Shown in pieces: positions 27,887 through 39,679 of a DNA stretch of 64,000 bases. Position 1 is the first letter of the stretch. Each line of letters starts with the position of its first letter. Under the pieces are notes generated by a model that was not told the origin of the DNA, ran no database searches, and saw only the letters and a list, made by a program, of their open reading frames with translations. Location: NCBI GenBank assembly GCA_016802295.1, contig JAESIW010000020.1, forward strand, positions 2,246,120-2,310,119. The letters are read 5' to 3'. Both the position numbers and the translations under genes were made by a program. Source of the stretch: Brachionus rotundiformis. Lineage: Eukaryota; Rotifera; Eurotatoria; Ploima; Brachionidae.

Positions 27887-30004
27887 TTAGCTGTTATTTT
27901 TAAATTTTTGTTTTTTCAATAACATAAATTTAGAATCTTTTTGTGGACTGTTACTGCCTTTAAAAGACTTTTTAAGTGAACTCTTTTTAAAATTATCCCA
28001 ATAATTTTCATAAGTTTGCGGATCAATAGAATTATTCACTGTGTTTGGTCTAATCGAACCAACTTGGCTCTTGGATTCATCTGAAATAGCATTAAAACTA
28101 GCTTTTTTAGACGACGTTTCTTTTGAATCGTATTGTAAAACTAGTTGGTTTGCATTGGCTGATTGTCTGTGCCTAACAACATGATTTACATTCACATAAC
28201 TCTTTATACTCAAACAACTACAGCACAATTTTTCCTTAAGAATGCGCCGAAAAGAATTCCTGGTGGCAATATAAAGAAAAAAATTTATAGAATGATTCAA
28301 AATGTACATCAATTCAGTAATTTTCTGTAACAATATTAACAATTGAAGCTGGTCACCATATCGAATAAAATAGAAATTTAGAAAATAATAATTTATTACA
28401 TAAGGTAGAGTTAAAAATATGAATGAAACTGATATAATAATTAGAGTAAGTGTAATTTTAAAATTTTCTACTTGTAACTTTTTGTCCCGAATGTCCTTAT
28501 AGGACAATTCTTGTTCGTGCAGTTCAAGTTTGGCCCGGATCCATTGATCCGTGGACTTGTACAAACGCGAAATTATTATTGTATTGAGTATACTTACAAT
28601 TGCCAGTGGGAGTATAATGACCAAAAAAGTATAAATTATGGTCAAATAAAGGTATATCTTTCTGTAGTCTGTCATGATATCACATGAAGACTTGAAGTAT
28701 TCTTGCTTTAAATAGTTCATCAGGACTGGCGATTTTGTGTACCGTTCTATAGAGTTTTGATTCTTGAGCCGCCTTATGGGAGTTAGGGTTACTCCGGACA
28801 AAATCGGGGCGTACATAGACACCAACACGGACAAAAATATAATGAGACATATAAATCTTTTGGCCAATACGGGCTTTGATATAAGGCTAGATTGGTGTGG
28901 ATAAATTACAACCAAAAATCTCTCAAAAGTAAAAGCTACAATCAACCATGGCGATATGGCTCGAGACATGTTGCGTAGGAGTGCAAACGAACGACACATT
29001 GTTTGCTTTTGGTCAGTAATGTTTATGGGAAAATCTATTTTCCACAAATCGACTATTTCCTTGCAGGTTTTATCCAAAAAATGGGTGATAAGAAAAATTG
29101 CGTCAGATACTGCCAATGCTATAAGATAAATGCGTGATGAAGTTTGTGGTAATTTAGTGCTGCAGAACACCTTAAGGGACAATATGTTGCCTATAATTCC
29201 ACATAAACAAATTAGACAAGTTAAAAAGACCATAATGATGTCAAAAGTTCGGCGAGTATCCCGGCTCCAATTTAACCATTCAGATTTTACATAGCTCATC
29301 TTCTCATTTTTCAAAAATATGTTGACAAATTTTGGATTTTTGCTGGCAAATTTTTTTATCTCTTCGATAGTTTTATCTGTGATGGTCGAGTTTTTTTTGT
29401 TTAATTTAAGCAAAAATTGGTATATTTCATTCAATTCAGCGTCATTTGAAATCGAATCCAAATCAATATAATAATCTGAATTGAGTTTAGATTTTAAAAA
29501 GTCAAAATCTAAAGGCTTTTCGCCAAAAATTGACTCATCATACACTTCCTGGCTCACTTGACTTGTTGACTTGATTTCTTCCACAAGGCTAACATGTGAA
29601 GGATTTGACTTTAAGAAATAAAGCAGTTCGTTTATATTGAGCGTTCTGTTTGTCAAATTCCAACTTGGCTCTTTTTTTAAAATATCGTAATTAATATTGC
29701 CAAACGAACTAGTCTCATAAGAAGATTTGGATAAAAAAGAATTTAATAATTCTTTTCTGAAAGTTTGAATGCTGGTATTGTTAATAGCTTGAGCGGTAGA
29801 ATCGATAATCAGTATTGAAAAAAGAAAATAATAAATTAGTAAATAGATTTTATAGATGTTCGTGGCATAAATTAAAAGATTAGAGGAAATATTTTTAGTT
29901 TGTTTTTGGATTGAATTTTTTCGATTAGGATAATTTTTTTTGTTCATTTTAAAGAATTTCTTAATTAATACATTCTTTATTCTTTCTCTTATGAATTTAA
30001 CCAT
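27887..30004 (-). CDS. Class A GPCR, peptide-receptor type, long ectodomain
   Basis: A 705-residue single-exon seven-helix receptor. A hydrophobic segment near residues 50-70 may be a signal peptide or anchor (the second Met, MNKKNYPNRK, could be the real start). About 180 residues of Asn/Ser-rich ectodomain follow. TM1 begins near residue 255 with GNILSL; TM2 has LALAVSDAIF-type sequence (LIALAVSDAIFLI); TM3 ends in ERF in place of DRY; TM6 has FLTLPY; TM7 has NHSINFFLY instead of NPxxY. The cytoplasmic tail has a CCSC cluster, a likely palmitoylation site. Loss of the TM7 proline with NFxLY is seen in FMRFamide, myosuppressin and sex-peptide receptor-like groups, so a neuropeptide receptor is likely, ligand unknown. 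Confidence 0.88.
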   Translation of the reverse strand: MVKFIRERIKNVLIKKFFKMNKKNYPNRKNSIQKQTKNISSNLLIYATNIYKIYLLIYYFLFSILIIDSTAQAINNTSIQTFRKELLNSFLSKSSYETSSFGNINYDILKKEPSWNLTNRTLNINELLYFLKSNPSHVSLVEEIKSTSQVSQEVYDESIFGEKPLDFDFLKSKLNSDYYIDLDSISNDAELNEIYQFLLKLNKKNSTITDKTIEEIKKFASKNPKFVNIFLKNEKMSYVKSEWLNWSRDTRRTFDIIMVFLTCLICLCGIIGNILSLKVFCSTKLPQTSSRIYLIALAVSDAIFLITHFLDKTCKEIVDLWKIDFPINITDQKQTMCRSFALLRNMSRAISPWLIVAFTFERFLVVIYPHQSSLISKPVLAKRFICLIIFLSVLVSMYAPILSGVTLTPIRRLKNQNSIERYTKSPVLMNYLKQEYFKSSCDIMTDYRKIYLYLTIIYTFLVIILPLAIVSILNTIIISRLYKSTDQWIRAKLELHEQELSYKDIRDKKLQVENFKITLTLIIISVSFIFLTLPYVINYYFLNFYFIRYGDQLQLLILLQKITELMYILNHSINFFLYIATRNSFRRILKEKLCCSCLSIKSYVNVNHVVRHRQSANANQLVLQYDSKETSSKKASFNAISDESKSQVGSIRPNTVNNSIDPQTYENYWDNFKKSSLKKSFKGSNSPQKDSKFMLLKKQKFKNNS

Positions 30005-33000
30005 TTAAACTATGTATTAAATTTTGATTAATTTTACCAATTATTACTGATACAATCACCATAGAATAAGTTTTTTATTCAAGTCTTTTCCCATCACAAT
30101 ACTTTTTTGAAAGCGCAATTAGCGAATTTAATTGTGATAATCGTTTGAAGTTTTTTTATTTTTAATTAAAAATAAATTTAGTTTTCTTCAGTTCGAAATT
30201 CTCTGGAAAATAAACGTTTTAATTAAAAAACGATCAATTAATTTAAATAAGGTGGTGGCTTAGTTATTAAATCTAACTGTTAATAATAACGCTCATTAGA
30301 AGCGAGTGCTCTTGAAGAACAGTAATACTTGAATTTTAATTAAAAATAAAATATAATTTCATTTTGATGGGAATTTTATCTATTTAAATGAAAAAATGGG
30401 AAATTAAAAAATTAATACATAAATGTCAATCAGGATTATATAATTGGAAAAATTTTCCCATCCTTTTATTAGTTTTATTTTCTAAATTAGAAAAAAATGG
30501 ACTAAAATTTAATAATTATTCTTACACAATTTAATCATAAGAGATAAATTTAAGGAATCATTATCATACTTGAATACTTAAATTAATATTCTTATTAAAT
30601 GAAGTACTAATTCTTGATTTTTAAATTATTAAACTAACTTTTGAGAAAGTTTAAAAAAAATATTTTTCTCTCTCTTTAATAATGCATTAAAACAAGATAA
30701 ATTATTTCTATTTTAATTCTAGATTTTAACTTGTAAAATCTTTAATATCGAAAACAAAAATTATTCAAAAATAAATTAATTACTTATCTTCAATTGATTG
30801 ATTGATTGATAAATGAATTGAAAACTTTTTTACATAAAGTAAAAAACATGGATTAAATTTCAATATGAATAAATAATAATTTAGCTTATTAAATAAATAT
30901 AATTAAAATTATTTAAACAATATTGTTAAATTATTAAATATCATCATTCGATCATATTAACTAAGTATTTTTAAAATAAGGACCATTATGATTAAGTAAA
31001 AGCTTTTGTGCGTATAAATACAATGGTTACTTTAGATTATCAAATACAATAATTTATCTCTCTTATTTGAAATCAAATTTTGGCTCAAAAATTAAAAAAT
31101 CATTGATAATAAGATTAGACATATTCATCGATGATTGTTATCAATCAGGAAATTGTGTATACACGAAAGAATAATTACTGTTTAAATTATTTATTAAAGA
31201 TAAAATATTTTTAGCTCTATAAAATATTTCGTAATGTCATATAATTATTATTCAGTTTGAATCGAATAAGAAGTTTCGCCTACCTTTTTTCAATATATTT
31301 CGGATTTTTTTTGGCATTCTAATCCTAGGATAAAAATCGTTCATGCATTTTTTATTAAATTAAATGACTTAGTTTGTGTTAAAAAAATTTAATTCGATAA
31401 CTTTAAAAAAAAATTTTGCATTCGCCCGGATTAGTTCTAATTGCTTTAATTATCTATTAAACTAATTAGTTACAAGTAAAAGATAAATAGAAAATAATTT
31501 TTAAATGTTTTAACCAGTTATAAAAGTACGAATTTGATAAACTAAACAAAATAAAATGAATACAGTATTTTATTTTAAGAGAAATTATTTACAAATAAAA
31601 TAAATGTTTATGAATTAACTATTTCGCTTTATAAAATGTTATTATCTTAAAAACAAATCTAGCTATTTGAGAAATTTTGAGTGAATTTTCGATTAAAAGT
31701 TGAAGACACTTGAGCTATAAATTAATATATGAAAAATGTTTTATTTTAAATTATTAAAATTGCATATCATATAGTATCTATCTTGCGACCGTATCATATT
31801 GGAATATTGGAATAATATTGGAATATCAATCAACAAGAGCAATCTAATCAAAAATGTTTTTTATATTCATTCAGCTATTTTATTATATTTATTTTAAATT
31901 ATTATGAATATGATTCTATGGATTCGGAAAATAAAATCAGAAACTCTATATAAGAAACTGTTTTAAATTAATTTTTAACATCCTTATTTATCTAATTTGG
32001 TAGTTGGCCGATTTAGACACTCGAAATGAAAATCTTAAGTCTATTTATTAACAAAAATAAATATACACTTGTCGAATTAATTGAATAAGTCAATTAATAA
32101 GCTTCCGTTTAAATGTATTGATTTCTTTAAACAAGATCATATATTGAAAATTCTATTGGTAATTTAAAAATGTTCAATTTTAACTAAAATTAAAAATAAA
32201 ACCAAAAATAAGCTGATTTTCAAAATCCGGGAATAAGATTGAAAATAATCGTTTAAATTTGTTTATCTTATTAAGGCATATAATTTCAATATTTAAATAT
32301 ATGTACGTGACAGTTTCCATTTAAGTTATTTACTCCAAAAATAATATCATTATACCGAGCATCTTAAGAAAAACTAGGAATAAAATTGTAAAAAAATTTT
32401 AATCTTAAATTTATTAATTGTTTAATTATTTTAATAATTTTTCAAAGTAAATATATAATAGATTATATTTATATCTAATAATTAATAGCTTAATAGAATA
32501 AATGTTTAAAAATTAACATGTTAATCATTCTTATCGAGATTAATTGTAAAAATTAATTAATTCGATATGGAATTTCCAGTATTGTAAGTCTGCAAAGAAC
32601 ATTCGATACATGGTATGAATGGGTTAATTTTTAAATACGTATAAATTAGACATTTATTTGTATATCAAAAATTTCCCACTGCAGAAAATTCATGATACTT
32701 TTAACGAGAGTTTTTTTTAATTATAAAAAAAAGCTTTTAATTTTTATTAATCAATAAAATATCAATAAAATAATTAAATAAGTAAATATATTTATGAAAA
32801 TCAAAAATATTAACATCATTAAAAACATAGGAAAAGCATAAATTGCCAATTTTCCATCTATTAAACAAAAAAATTATAGTAATTACTGTAAATTCTTTAA
32901 AAAGTATAATCCAAATCTTTTGTTATGACATTGAAATAATTCATGCTTTAAGGAAAAATCCATTAAAAATAAAAATATATAGATTGTGTCTTTAATAACA

Positions 33001-33750
33001 ATAAAATTGAACTTGTTTATTCGTCACATTTTAATTTATCGAATAAAAACTTAAAAAGTGTATTATTATTTGAATTTTATAAAATATTTTCTTAAAAATA
33101 AATTGGAAGCAAAATTTTAGTATCAAGATATATATTTTTTTTAAATAATATATCAACTAAAAAAAAAATTAATTTTAGATAAGTTTTTAGTACAGTGAAG
33201 TTTCTGAATGAAACAATTCTGTCAGACTGTAGACATTTTATGACATGTATCATCCGCATAAAGAATATAAACAAAGCCTCATATCATTTCAATAACTCTA
33301 TGAATCATTTGAAGTGAATTTAGTTTCATACTTTTTTTACAATATTTCTATATAAACTAATTGTGTATTTTACAGTTATCAAATTTAGTCGCTTACAGGA
33401 ACGTGGCACCACTTCTTTTCTTTATATTTAAGAATAAACTTTTTACACTTTACAAATCATTCATCCACAACTGTACACAAATATCCTATAGACAGGATAC
33501 AACAATGTATCACTAACATAAATAAAATTAAAAATATGCAAGATAAACCTTAAATAATACTAATTACTAGGTGAAGCTATTGATTCAAATGTCAAATTCA
33601 TTTATTCTAAGATATACAACAAATAAGAAAATAATTAAAATATTTCGACTGATTGATAAACAAAAAGCATTTTAAAAGTAAATCGATATTTAATTTCAAT
33701 TTTTTTACTTCAAATAATCAAATAAAATTATTTTTCAAAATTTTAATTAA
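30005..33750. other. Long intergenic region
   Basis: About 3.7 kb, strongly AT-rich, no supported gene. Small tandem repeats: four ATTG units near 30796-30812 and three TTGGAATA-like units at about 31798-31828. Confidence 0.5.
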
Positions 33751-35979
33751 TTTATTTTTGAATTTCAAATAATTATTTTTGCGTTTTTAAATAAAAATTC
33801 CTTGTTTTTTAAAATTACAATATAATTTAAAAAGTAAACATTTTAAAGTGAAGTAATTATTTAAACATAATGAATAAAAATAGAATTATCTCACACAAAA
33901 TAAGCCAAGTGTTCATCAAGCACTTGAATGGAAAAAAATAAAACAAAACAAAAAAAAAGTCGTAAAACATCGATAGACTTTGTGGAGCGTATTTTTACAG
34001 GGAAATGAAAATCGTAATTTACACGGACCAAAAAAGGCTTAGGACTGAATATTTCTGAGCAGTTCGTGCAAAGACTGAGGCGCCTGTAAATTCACTGTAT
34101 AAGACGGTATATTTGGTAACAAGGATTTTGACTCTACTGTTTCGCTTTCGATTTCAACAGCACCCTTGGGCATGTAATTACTAATACTATTGGGAAAAGA
34201 GGAGCCACTGGTTGAAATCGGTTTTTGCAGTTTTCTCTTGTAATCTTCAAAGCTTAATTTGGCACCTTGGCCAGGATTTGAATCAACGTTTGGTTGATTC
34301 AAACTGAGCAAGGTATTTTTCAGGTCTTTGGGCAATTGTATATCAGGCAAAGAGAAGAGTAGCGATTGGTCCTTAATAGGTCGACTCAAGAGATCAATTT
34401 TAGTGCTATCTTGAGCTTGTGACAGTGGTTGTGCTAAAGGCGGCGGAGAGGACGATTGCTGTGCATTACGCGCAGCAAGTCGTGGATCCACTCTTGCAGT
34501 TTTGATCGTTCCAGACAAGTTTGTTTGACTAGTGTTTGTCACTGAACTGGTACCATTAGTACTAGTAGAAACAGCATTTGCATTTGTATTTGCATTAGGA
34601 GTGATTGGAGTTGTAGGCAAATTGTTAGTTGTTTGTACTGGAGACAAAGATTGTATGAGCTGTTTTGATTCACCATAAACAGGCGACATTTCTAGTCTTT
34701 GATTTTGTTGCTGAATTTTCAAATGAAAATTGGCCAAATTTTGACAATTTGATTTATTCGAATAGTGCTTAATTCGTGGATCACATTCTTGATCTTGGTC
34801 AAAATTATTCTCTTTTGGTGGACTGTTCCACAAAATAGACGGCTCAACGTCTACTTCATACAATTTCCATTCAAATTCACCACAATTGCCCTCAATTTCT
34901 TCCACTTCACTATCTCTTACATCATCAATCTGCAAATCCAGTCTCTCGTCTTCGTCAATCTTGTCCTCATAACTCTTCACGTCATCTTGCACAACAACAG
35001 GTTCACTTTTATCATCCAAACTAGCCAACAAAGACTTGATCGCATCTACATTCAATGTCTTGGCCAATTCACCATTGTCCGTATTTACAAGTTTTACCAA
35101 TAGTTCAGCCATAACTGTTTGCTTTGAGCTGTCAATTGTGGACAAATTTGTCATTATTTTACTAATGAGTTCTTTTTTTAAGCGATCAAACTCGCTCAGC
35201 ACACTCAAAGTTCTTAGATCAATGTCACCACTCGACTCTGTCACTTCCCTCTCGTCCACATCAGTATTCAATGGCAAATTCATCAAAGGCATTGGCTCAG
35301 GCGTAGGCAAGAGAGCAGAGTGTGGCGTTGCCAGCAAAGACGGCTTTATAACTGTCTCATGAGCTATTTCGACCAAATACTTCTCAAACGCTTCTTTCAA
35401 TTGAGGATTTGTGATTTGCTCGTGCGAAAATCGACACTTATCGCCCTGAGTGCATTGTCCCCGGTAGAAAAATTTACACGGAAAATCGGAATGCATGAAA
35501 AAACACTTGTCCATTTTGGAACAATAGCCATTCGCATAAAACTTGCATAGTTCTAGTTTCTTTGGTGCCTGATGACTAAATGAACACTTGTCGCCTTTTT
35601 GGCACCGACCTGCCAAAAAAAACTGGCACAATATTTTCTCTCGCTTCTCTTTTAGCTCTTGTTGTCTTTCAGCATCTTTTTTCAGTCTCTCTTTCTGAAT
35701 CTCGGCATATTTTCTCTTTTTCTCTACCTTTTTCTCAATCGACTCGACTGTCACAGTCATCTCAGACTCTGACGGCTCACTAAGCAAAGTTTTCCTCTTT
35801 GTCTCCTGAAATTCCTGAGGCAAACTCAACAATGGACCAGGTTTGCGTTGACTCTTTGGCTTATTATTCTCTTTTTCAGTAATTATCGGATTCAAAAATG
35901 AGCCTGTATCTTTGTTAAATTGGCTTTGTTTAAATAGATCAAAAAGAGACATTGGTGCACTTGTTTCTGGTTTTATCTC
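33751..35979 (-). repeat. Left arm of large inverted repeat
   Basis: This 2229-bp segment is virtually identical to 39914-42143 in opposite orientation. It covers the last 646 codons of the CCCH gene plus about 290 bp of 3' flank. In the flank I count two substitutions and one T-run length change. Similarity stops abruptly at both ends. Confidence 0.9.
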
Positions 35980-36207
35980 AGTTTCCACTTCTTCATTTTC
36001 AGAATGTTCCATTTTTTTCCTTTTTTTATGCTTTGACTTATGGCGATGCTTTCGCTTAGTCAAGTCAGATTTTGAGCTTGCTGAGCGCTCAGATACAGTT
36101 GGAGATGGTGGATTTTGGGTGTCTGTTAAACCTGATACAATTAATTTCACTTCGACCCTCTCTTCAGATTCAATATCTTTTTCATCTATTTCACCTTCTT
36201 CTAGCAT
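34039..36207 (-). CDS. CCCH zinc-finger protein, ZC3H4/ZC3H6 family (copy 1)
   Basis: A 722-residue intronless protein. It starts MLEEGEIDE, like the acidic EEGEI/EDGEI motif at the start of ZC3H4 and ZC3H6, followed by a basic KRKHRHKSKHKKRKK nuclear signal. A charged helix precedes three CCCH fingers, each C-X7-C-X5-C-X3-H, at about 195-213, 222-240 and 245-263 (CQFFLAGRC..., CKFYANGYC..., CKFFYRGQC...). The C-terminal half is low complexity with DPRIKHY and DPRLAARN motifs, also a ZC3H4 trait. The family (fly Suppressor of sable) works with WDR82 to end unproductive transcription. Its 5' end faces that of copy 2 across about 3.5 kb. All but the first 76 residues are identical to copy 2. 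Confidence 0.9.
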   Translation of the reverse strand: MLEEGEIDEKDIESEERVEVKLIVSGLTDTQNPPSPTVSERSASSKSDLTKRKHRHKSKHKKRKKMEHSENEEVETEIKPETSAPMSLFDLFKQSQFNKDTGSFLNPIITEKENNKPKSQRKPGPLLSLPQEFQETKRKTLLSEPSESEMTVTVESIEKKVEKKRKYAEIQKERLKKDAERQQELKEKREKILCQFFLAGRCQKGDKCSFSHQAPKKLELCKFYANGYCSKMDKCFFMHSDFPCKFFYRGQCTQGDKCRFSHEQITNPQLKEAFEKYLVEIAHETVIKPSLLATPHSALLPTPEPMPLMNLPLNTDVDEREVTESSGDIDLRTLSVLSEFDRLKKELISKIMTNLSTIDSSKQTVMAELLVKLVNTDNGELAKTLNVDAIKSLLASLDDKSEPVVVQDDVKSYEDKIDEDERLDLQIDDVRDSEVEEIEGNCGEFEWKLYEVDVEPSILWNSPPKENNFDQDQECDPRIKHYSNKSNCQNLANFHLKIQQQNQRLEMSPVYGESKQLIQSLSPVQTTNNLPTTPITPNANTNANAVSTSTNGTSSVTNTSQTNLSGTIKTARVDPRLAARNAQQSSSPPPLAQPLSQAQDSTKIDLLSRPIKDQSLLFSLPDIQLPKDLKNTLLSLNQPNVDSNPGQGAKLSFEDYKRKLQKPISTSGSSFPNSISNYMPKGAVEIESETVESKSLLPNIPSYTVNLQAPQSLHELLRNIQS

Positions 36208-39200
36208 TATCTTTTAGTTTTTATTTTTTTTAGAAGGATTTAGGATAAAGCAGTTTTTTTTCTAAAAATTAGATTAATTTTTTTAGAATTTTTTTTATTT
36301 CTAAATTCCAATATTAATTTTGAAAAGTGATATTTTATGGTTAATATGTCTTTTAATTTTATTCGTAATTAAGCGCCAAAATAAATTTAATTTAATTTAA
36401 TACTATCCTTTTTTGCTAGAATTTATATGACAAAGAAATATCCGAATATTAAGAGTATTAAGTTTACTGCTGAACTTTGAAATTATTTCTTAGTCAGCTT
36501 TTTGTTCCCTAAGAAACACTACGTTTAACTTTATTATAAAATTATAAAATAATTTAATTCGTTCATTGTTATAATGTTTACCTTTTATTTTTAAGATTAA
36601 ATTTAATTTTAGTGACTTGTAACTTGTCTTAATTTTAAAAAATAAAGCTAAGACGTAATAAAATAGTGTTGTATTTATAACAATACCAAGTTATTATGAA
36701 GAGAAAATTTTGAGATAATATACGGTTCAAAAAAATTTATGCTATGTACTCAAATATGTATTTAATGAGACATAATTTAAATTTTTTGTCACATGTTTTT
36801 GTTAGATTTTTAAATCAAGTTTTAAAATGATTAATTTTTTTTTTGATTTTTATAAATATTTAATAATATCTTTAAAATATTTATATTTAAAAAAGAAAAA
36901 TCAAATTGATTACCATTTATCTTAAATTATTAACATTAAAAAAATTGAAATTTTGTTAAAACTTTTCAAAATTCTTACATTAATTTTAAAAAATCCTGAA
37001 GTGTTTTGTGAAAGGATTCTTCCACCATAATTTTTTTCTTTAAAATAAAGCCACTATTTAAAATTAATTTAGGAGAATTATTATTTAATTTGCCGAAAAT
37101 TGTCCTTTTAAGAAAGGGATTGAAAAATTATATTGATTATAAATAAAAATTTAAATAACAAAATTGAATAAATCTTAATTTTAATTTAAATTTTGTTTTT
37201 GAAATTTTTCAAGCTGATAAATTACTAAGTCTTTGTTGAATAATTATCAAGTGAATTCAAAAATTTAATTAAAAATAAATACGACATTTTTAAATGATAG
37301 GTTCTATCATATCTTGATAATACAATTTTTTTAGATAAAAACTCATTATTATAAATTTTAGTATTTGGAATCTTTTTAATTTTTAATTTCAATAAATAAA
37401 GTGAAAGCTAATATTAATTTATTCGTTCAAAATCAAAGGGCTTTGCTAAAAATTAGTAAAATAGAAAAATGATAAGATCAATATTTTTAAAGATCAAAAT
37501 TATATATAAAATTTCAATACAAATAAAAATTAATTCAATTTAAATATTGAAGTCTTTGGCCCAATTAAATTAAAATTAAGTATAAAAGTTTATTAATTAA
37601 GATAAAAATAATAAATTATGATTTCAAAATTAAAAAAATGTTGTCACGACAAATATTTGTTTTTAAAAGACTTTATTTTAATTAATCATAATTTATTCAA
37701 GATATAAAATTAGGTAAATTAAATTTTTTGTTTCATTATGTTTAGCTCAAATTTTGAGAAAATAGTAGGATGTAAAAAATAACTATTTTATTAAAAAAAA
37801 AATGAGTTGATTATTCAAAATTTTTTTTTAATTTAACAAAACAATTCTTTTTAAATCTAAACATTTATTTGAAACAAAAATTTATTAAGTTTTTCTTTAA
37901 ATATAAAAACTAAACATTTCATTTTATATCATAATTTCAACAACAAAAATTTCTTTTTTTTTAATCTAATATGTTTTCTTTTTCAATCAGTAAAAATTAA
38001 AAAATTAAACTAAATAGAAATTTAATATTGTAATAAGATTATGTGATATATTTAATCACAAACGCACCAAAAAAATGTGCTTTTTAATCAGCATTTATGT
38101 AATCAAGACAATTTATATGTCATTTAAAAAATTATCAAATTCAGTAAACTAACTACACAAAATGTATACACGCCATTTATTTCTGATAATTAGATTGTTT
38201 GATAATTAGCATAAATAAAGAAATCCAAATCATTAGCGAATCAGATATTATTTATAGCTAGTTTTTCCTCTATCACTATGCTTATATATATCATAATTTA
38301 TGATAAATATATTTCGAAGCCTCAGCTAGGTCATTTATATAAAATATTGTGTTTTCTCCAAAATTCATCATTTCTCCGATTTTAAATCAAAATTTTTTTA
38401 CTAACTTAGGGAATTTTGTCCAAAAAGAATTATTAGAAAATACTCTTAATTCTTCTAATTAAATAATCACCATAGACCCGAGATCGACTCTCAATTTAAC
38501 CATAACAAAAACAAGCTCTTTACATATTTTATTATAATTAAAAATTGTTCTATAAATCGACGCCATTTTGTTTTTTTTTGTTAAAATTTTTCAACTTGGT
38601 ACAAAAGTAATTCGGTTAAATTTTATTTTCCAATGTTTAGGAAACCAATAACCTTTTTATGGTGTTGATCATGAAGGTTGACAAAACCCTCTTATAATTT
38701 AATTGAACACAATTTTTAAAAATTAATGCGATATAAATTTCAAATTTTAAAAATTGAAATTAAAAAAACAATGTACAAAGATTATTTTAAAAGGCCATTT
38801 TTTAAACAAAAAAGCAAAAAGCTCATATTAAATTTTAATATAATTTGATTAGGCTTATAAAGTTAATTACAGGTTCCAAGTGTCGACTTTGTAATTCTAT
38901 AGGTTTTCAGATCTGTTAACTATTTTGGTCAACGAGCTCAATTAAATTTGAAATTCAAATTTCTTAGCCCGAGAGTTGTTTGAATGATCTATGGCGTAGG
39001 TCATTTTGCTCAATTAGTCTAACTTAGTAAGTAATTTAAATTTAATTTTGAAATTTAAAAAAATTTAAAAAAACCGTAAAAAAAGACTATCATTAGTTTA
39101 CATCTTTGACCAAGCGCGGCTAAATAACATTAACAAGGTTAATGTCAAGAATCTGCTTGATCTTTAAAAATATTAAATTAAAAAATTAAACAAGGTTTAC

Positions 39201-39679
39201 TTGGTAGTATTTTTTAAATTTGTTTAATGAGTTACACAGATAAAAATGAAGCGTTCCGGATATTCAAGGCAGAAAGTTAAGTTAATTAAGCTCTAAAAAT
39301 TCAAAAGTTTATGATTAAAATTAATATAATAAGTAAGAATTAAAGAAAAGAAAAATTCTGATAATTACAAAAAAAGGAAAATTATATGAATTAAAATGTT
39401 TTAAGGATTAATATTTAATCTAGAGATAAATGAAAAATTTACTAATTGCAAAATAAGGTAAAATAAAAATCATTAAATTAAAATTTGTATATAAAAATTA
39501 AAAAGTCTTTATTAAATATAAAAATTTTAAAATAAAATACGAAGATAATTCTAATAAAGATCAATTTTTTAATTGTAAACAAAATATTAATCAAAAATTT
39601 TTTAATATTATAAAAATTAATATAAATTTTAGAAATAAAAAACAAATTTATAAATTGATAAATAAAAAGAAAATTAAAA
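36208..39679. other. Spacer between the divergent CCCH genes
   Basis: About 3.5 kb of AT-rich sequence containing the two promoters. The two 5' flanks are not obviously similar to each other. No other gene is supported. Confidence 0.5.

Noticed and set aside
30796..30812. ATTG tandem repeat
   Set aside because: Four units of a simple microsatellite; no functional claim.
33092..33274. 60-codon minus-strand frame
   Set aside because: Low-complexity, Phe/Ile/Lys-rich translation typical of AT-rich noncoding DNA.
34765..36217. Several 70-110 codon frames antisense to CCCH copy 1, repeated at copy 2
   Set aside because: Mirror-image shadows of the same coding region; they recur only because the arms are identical.
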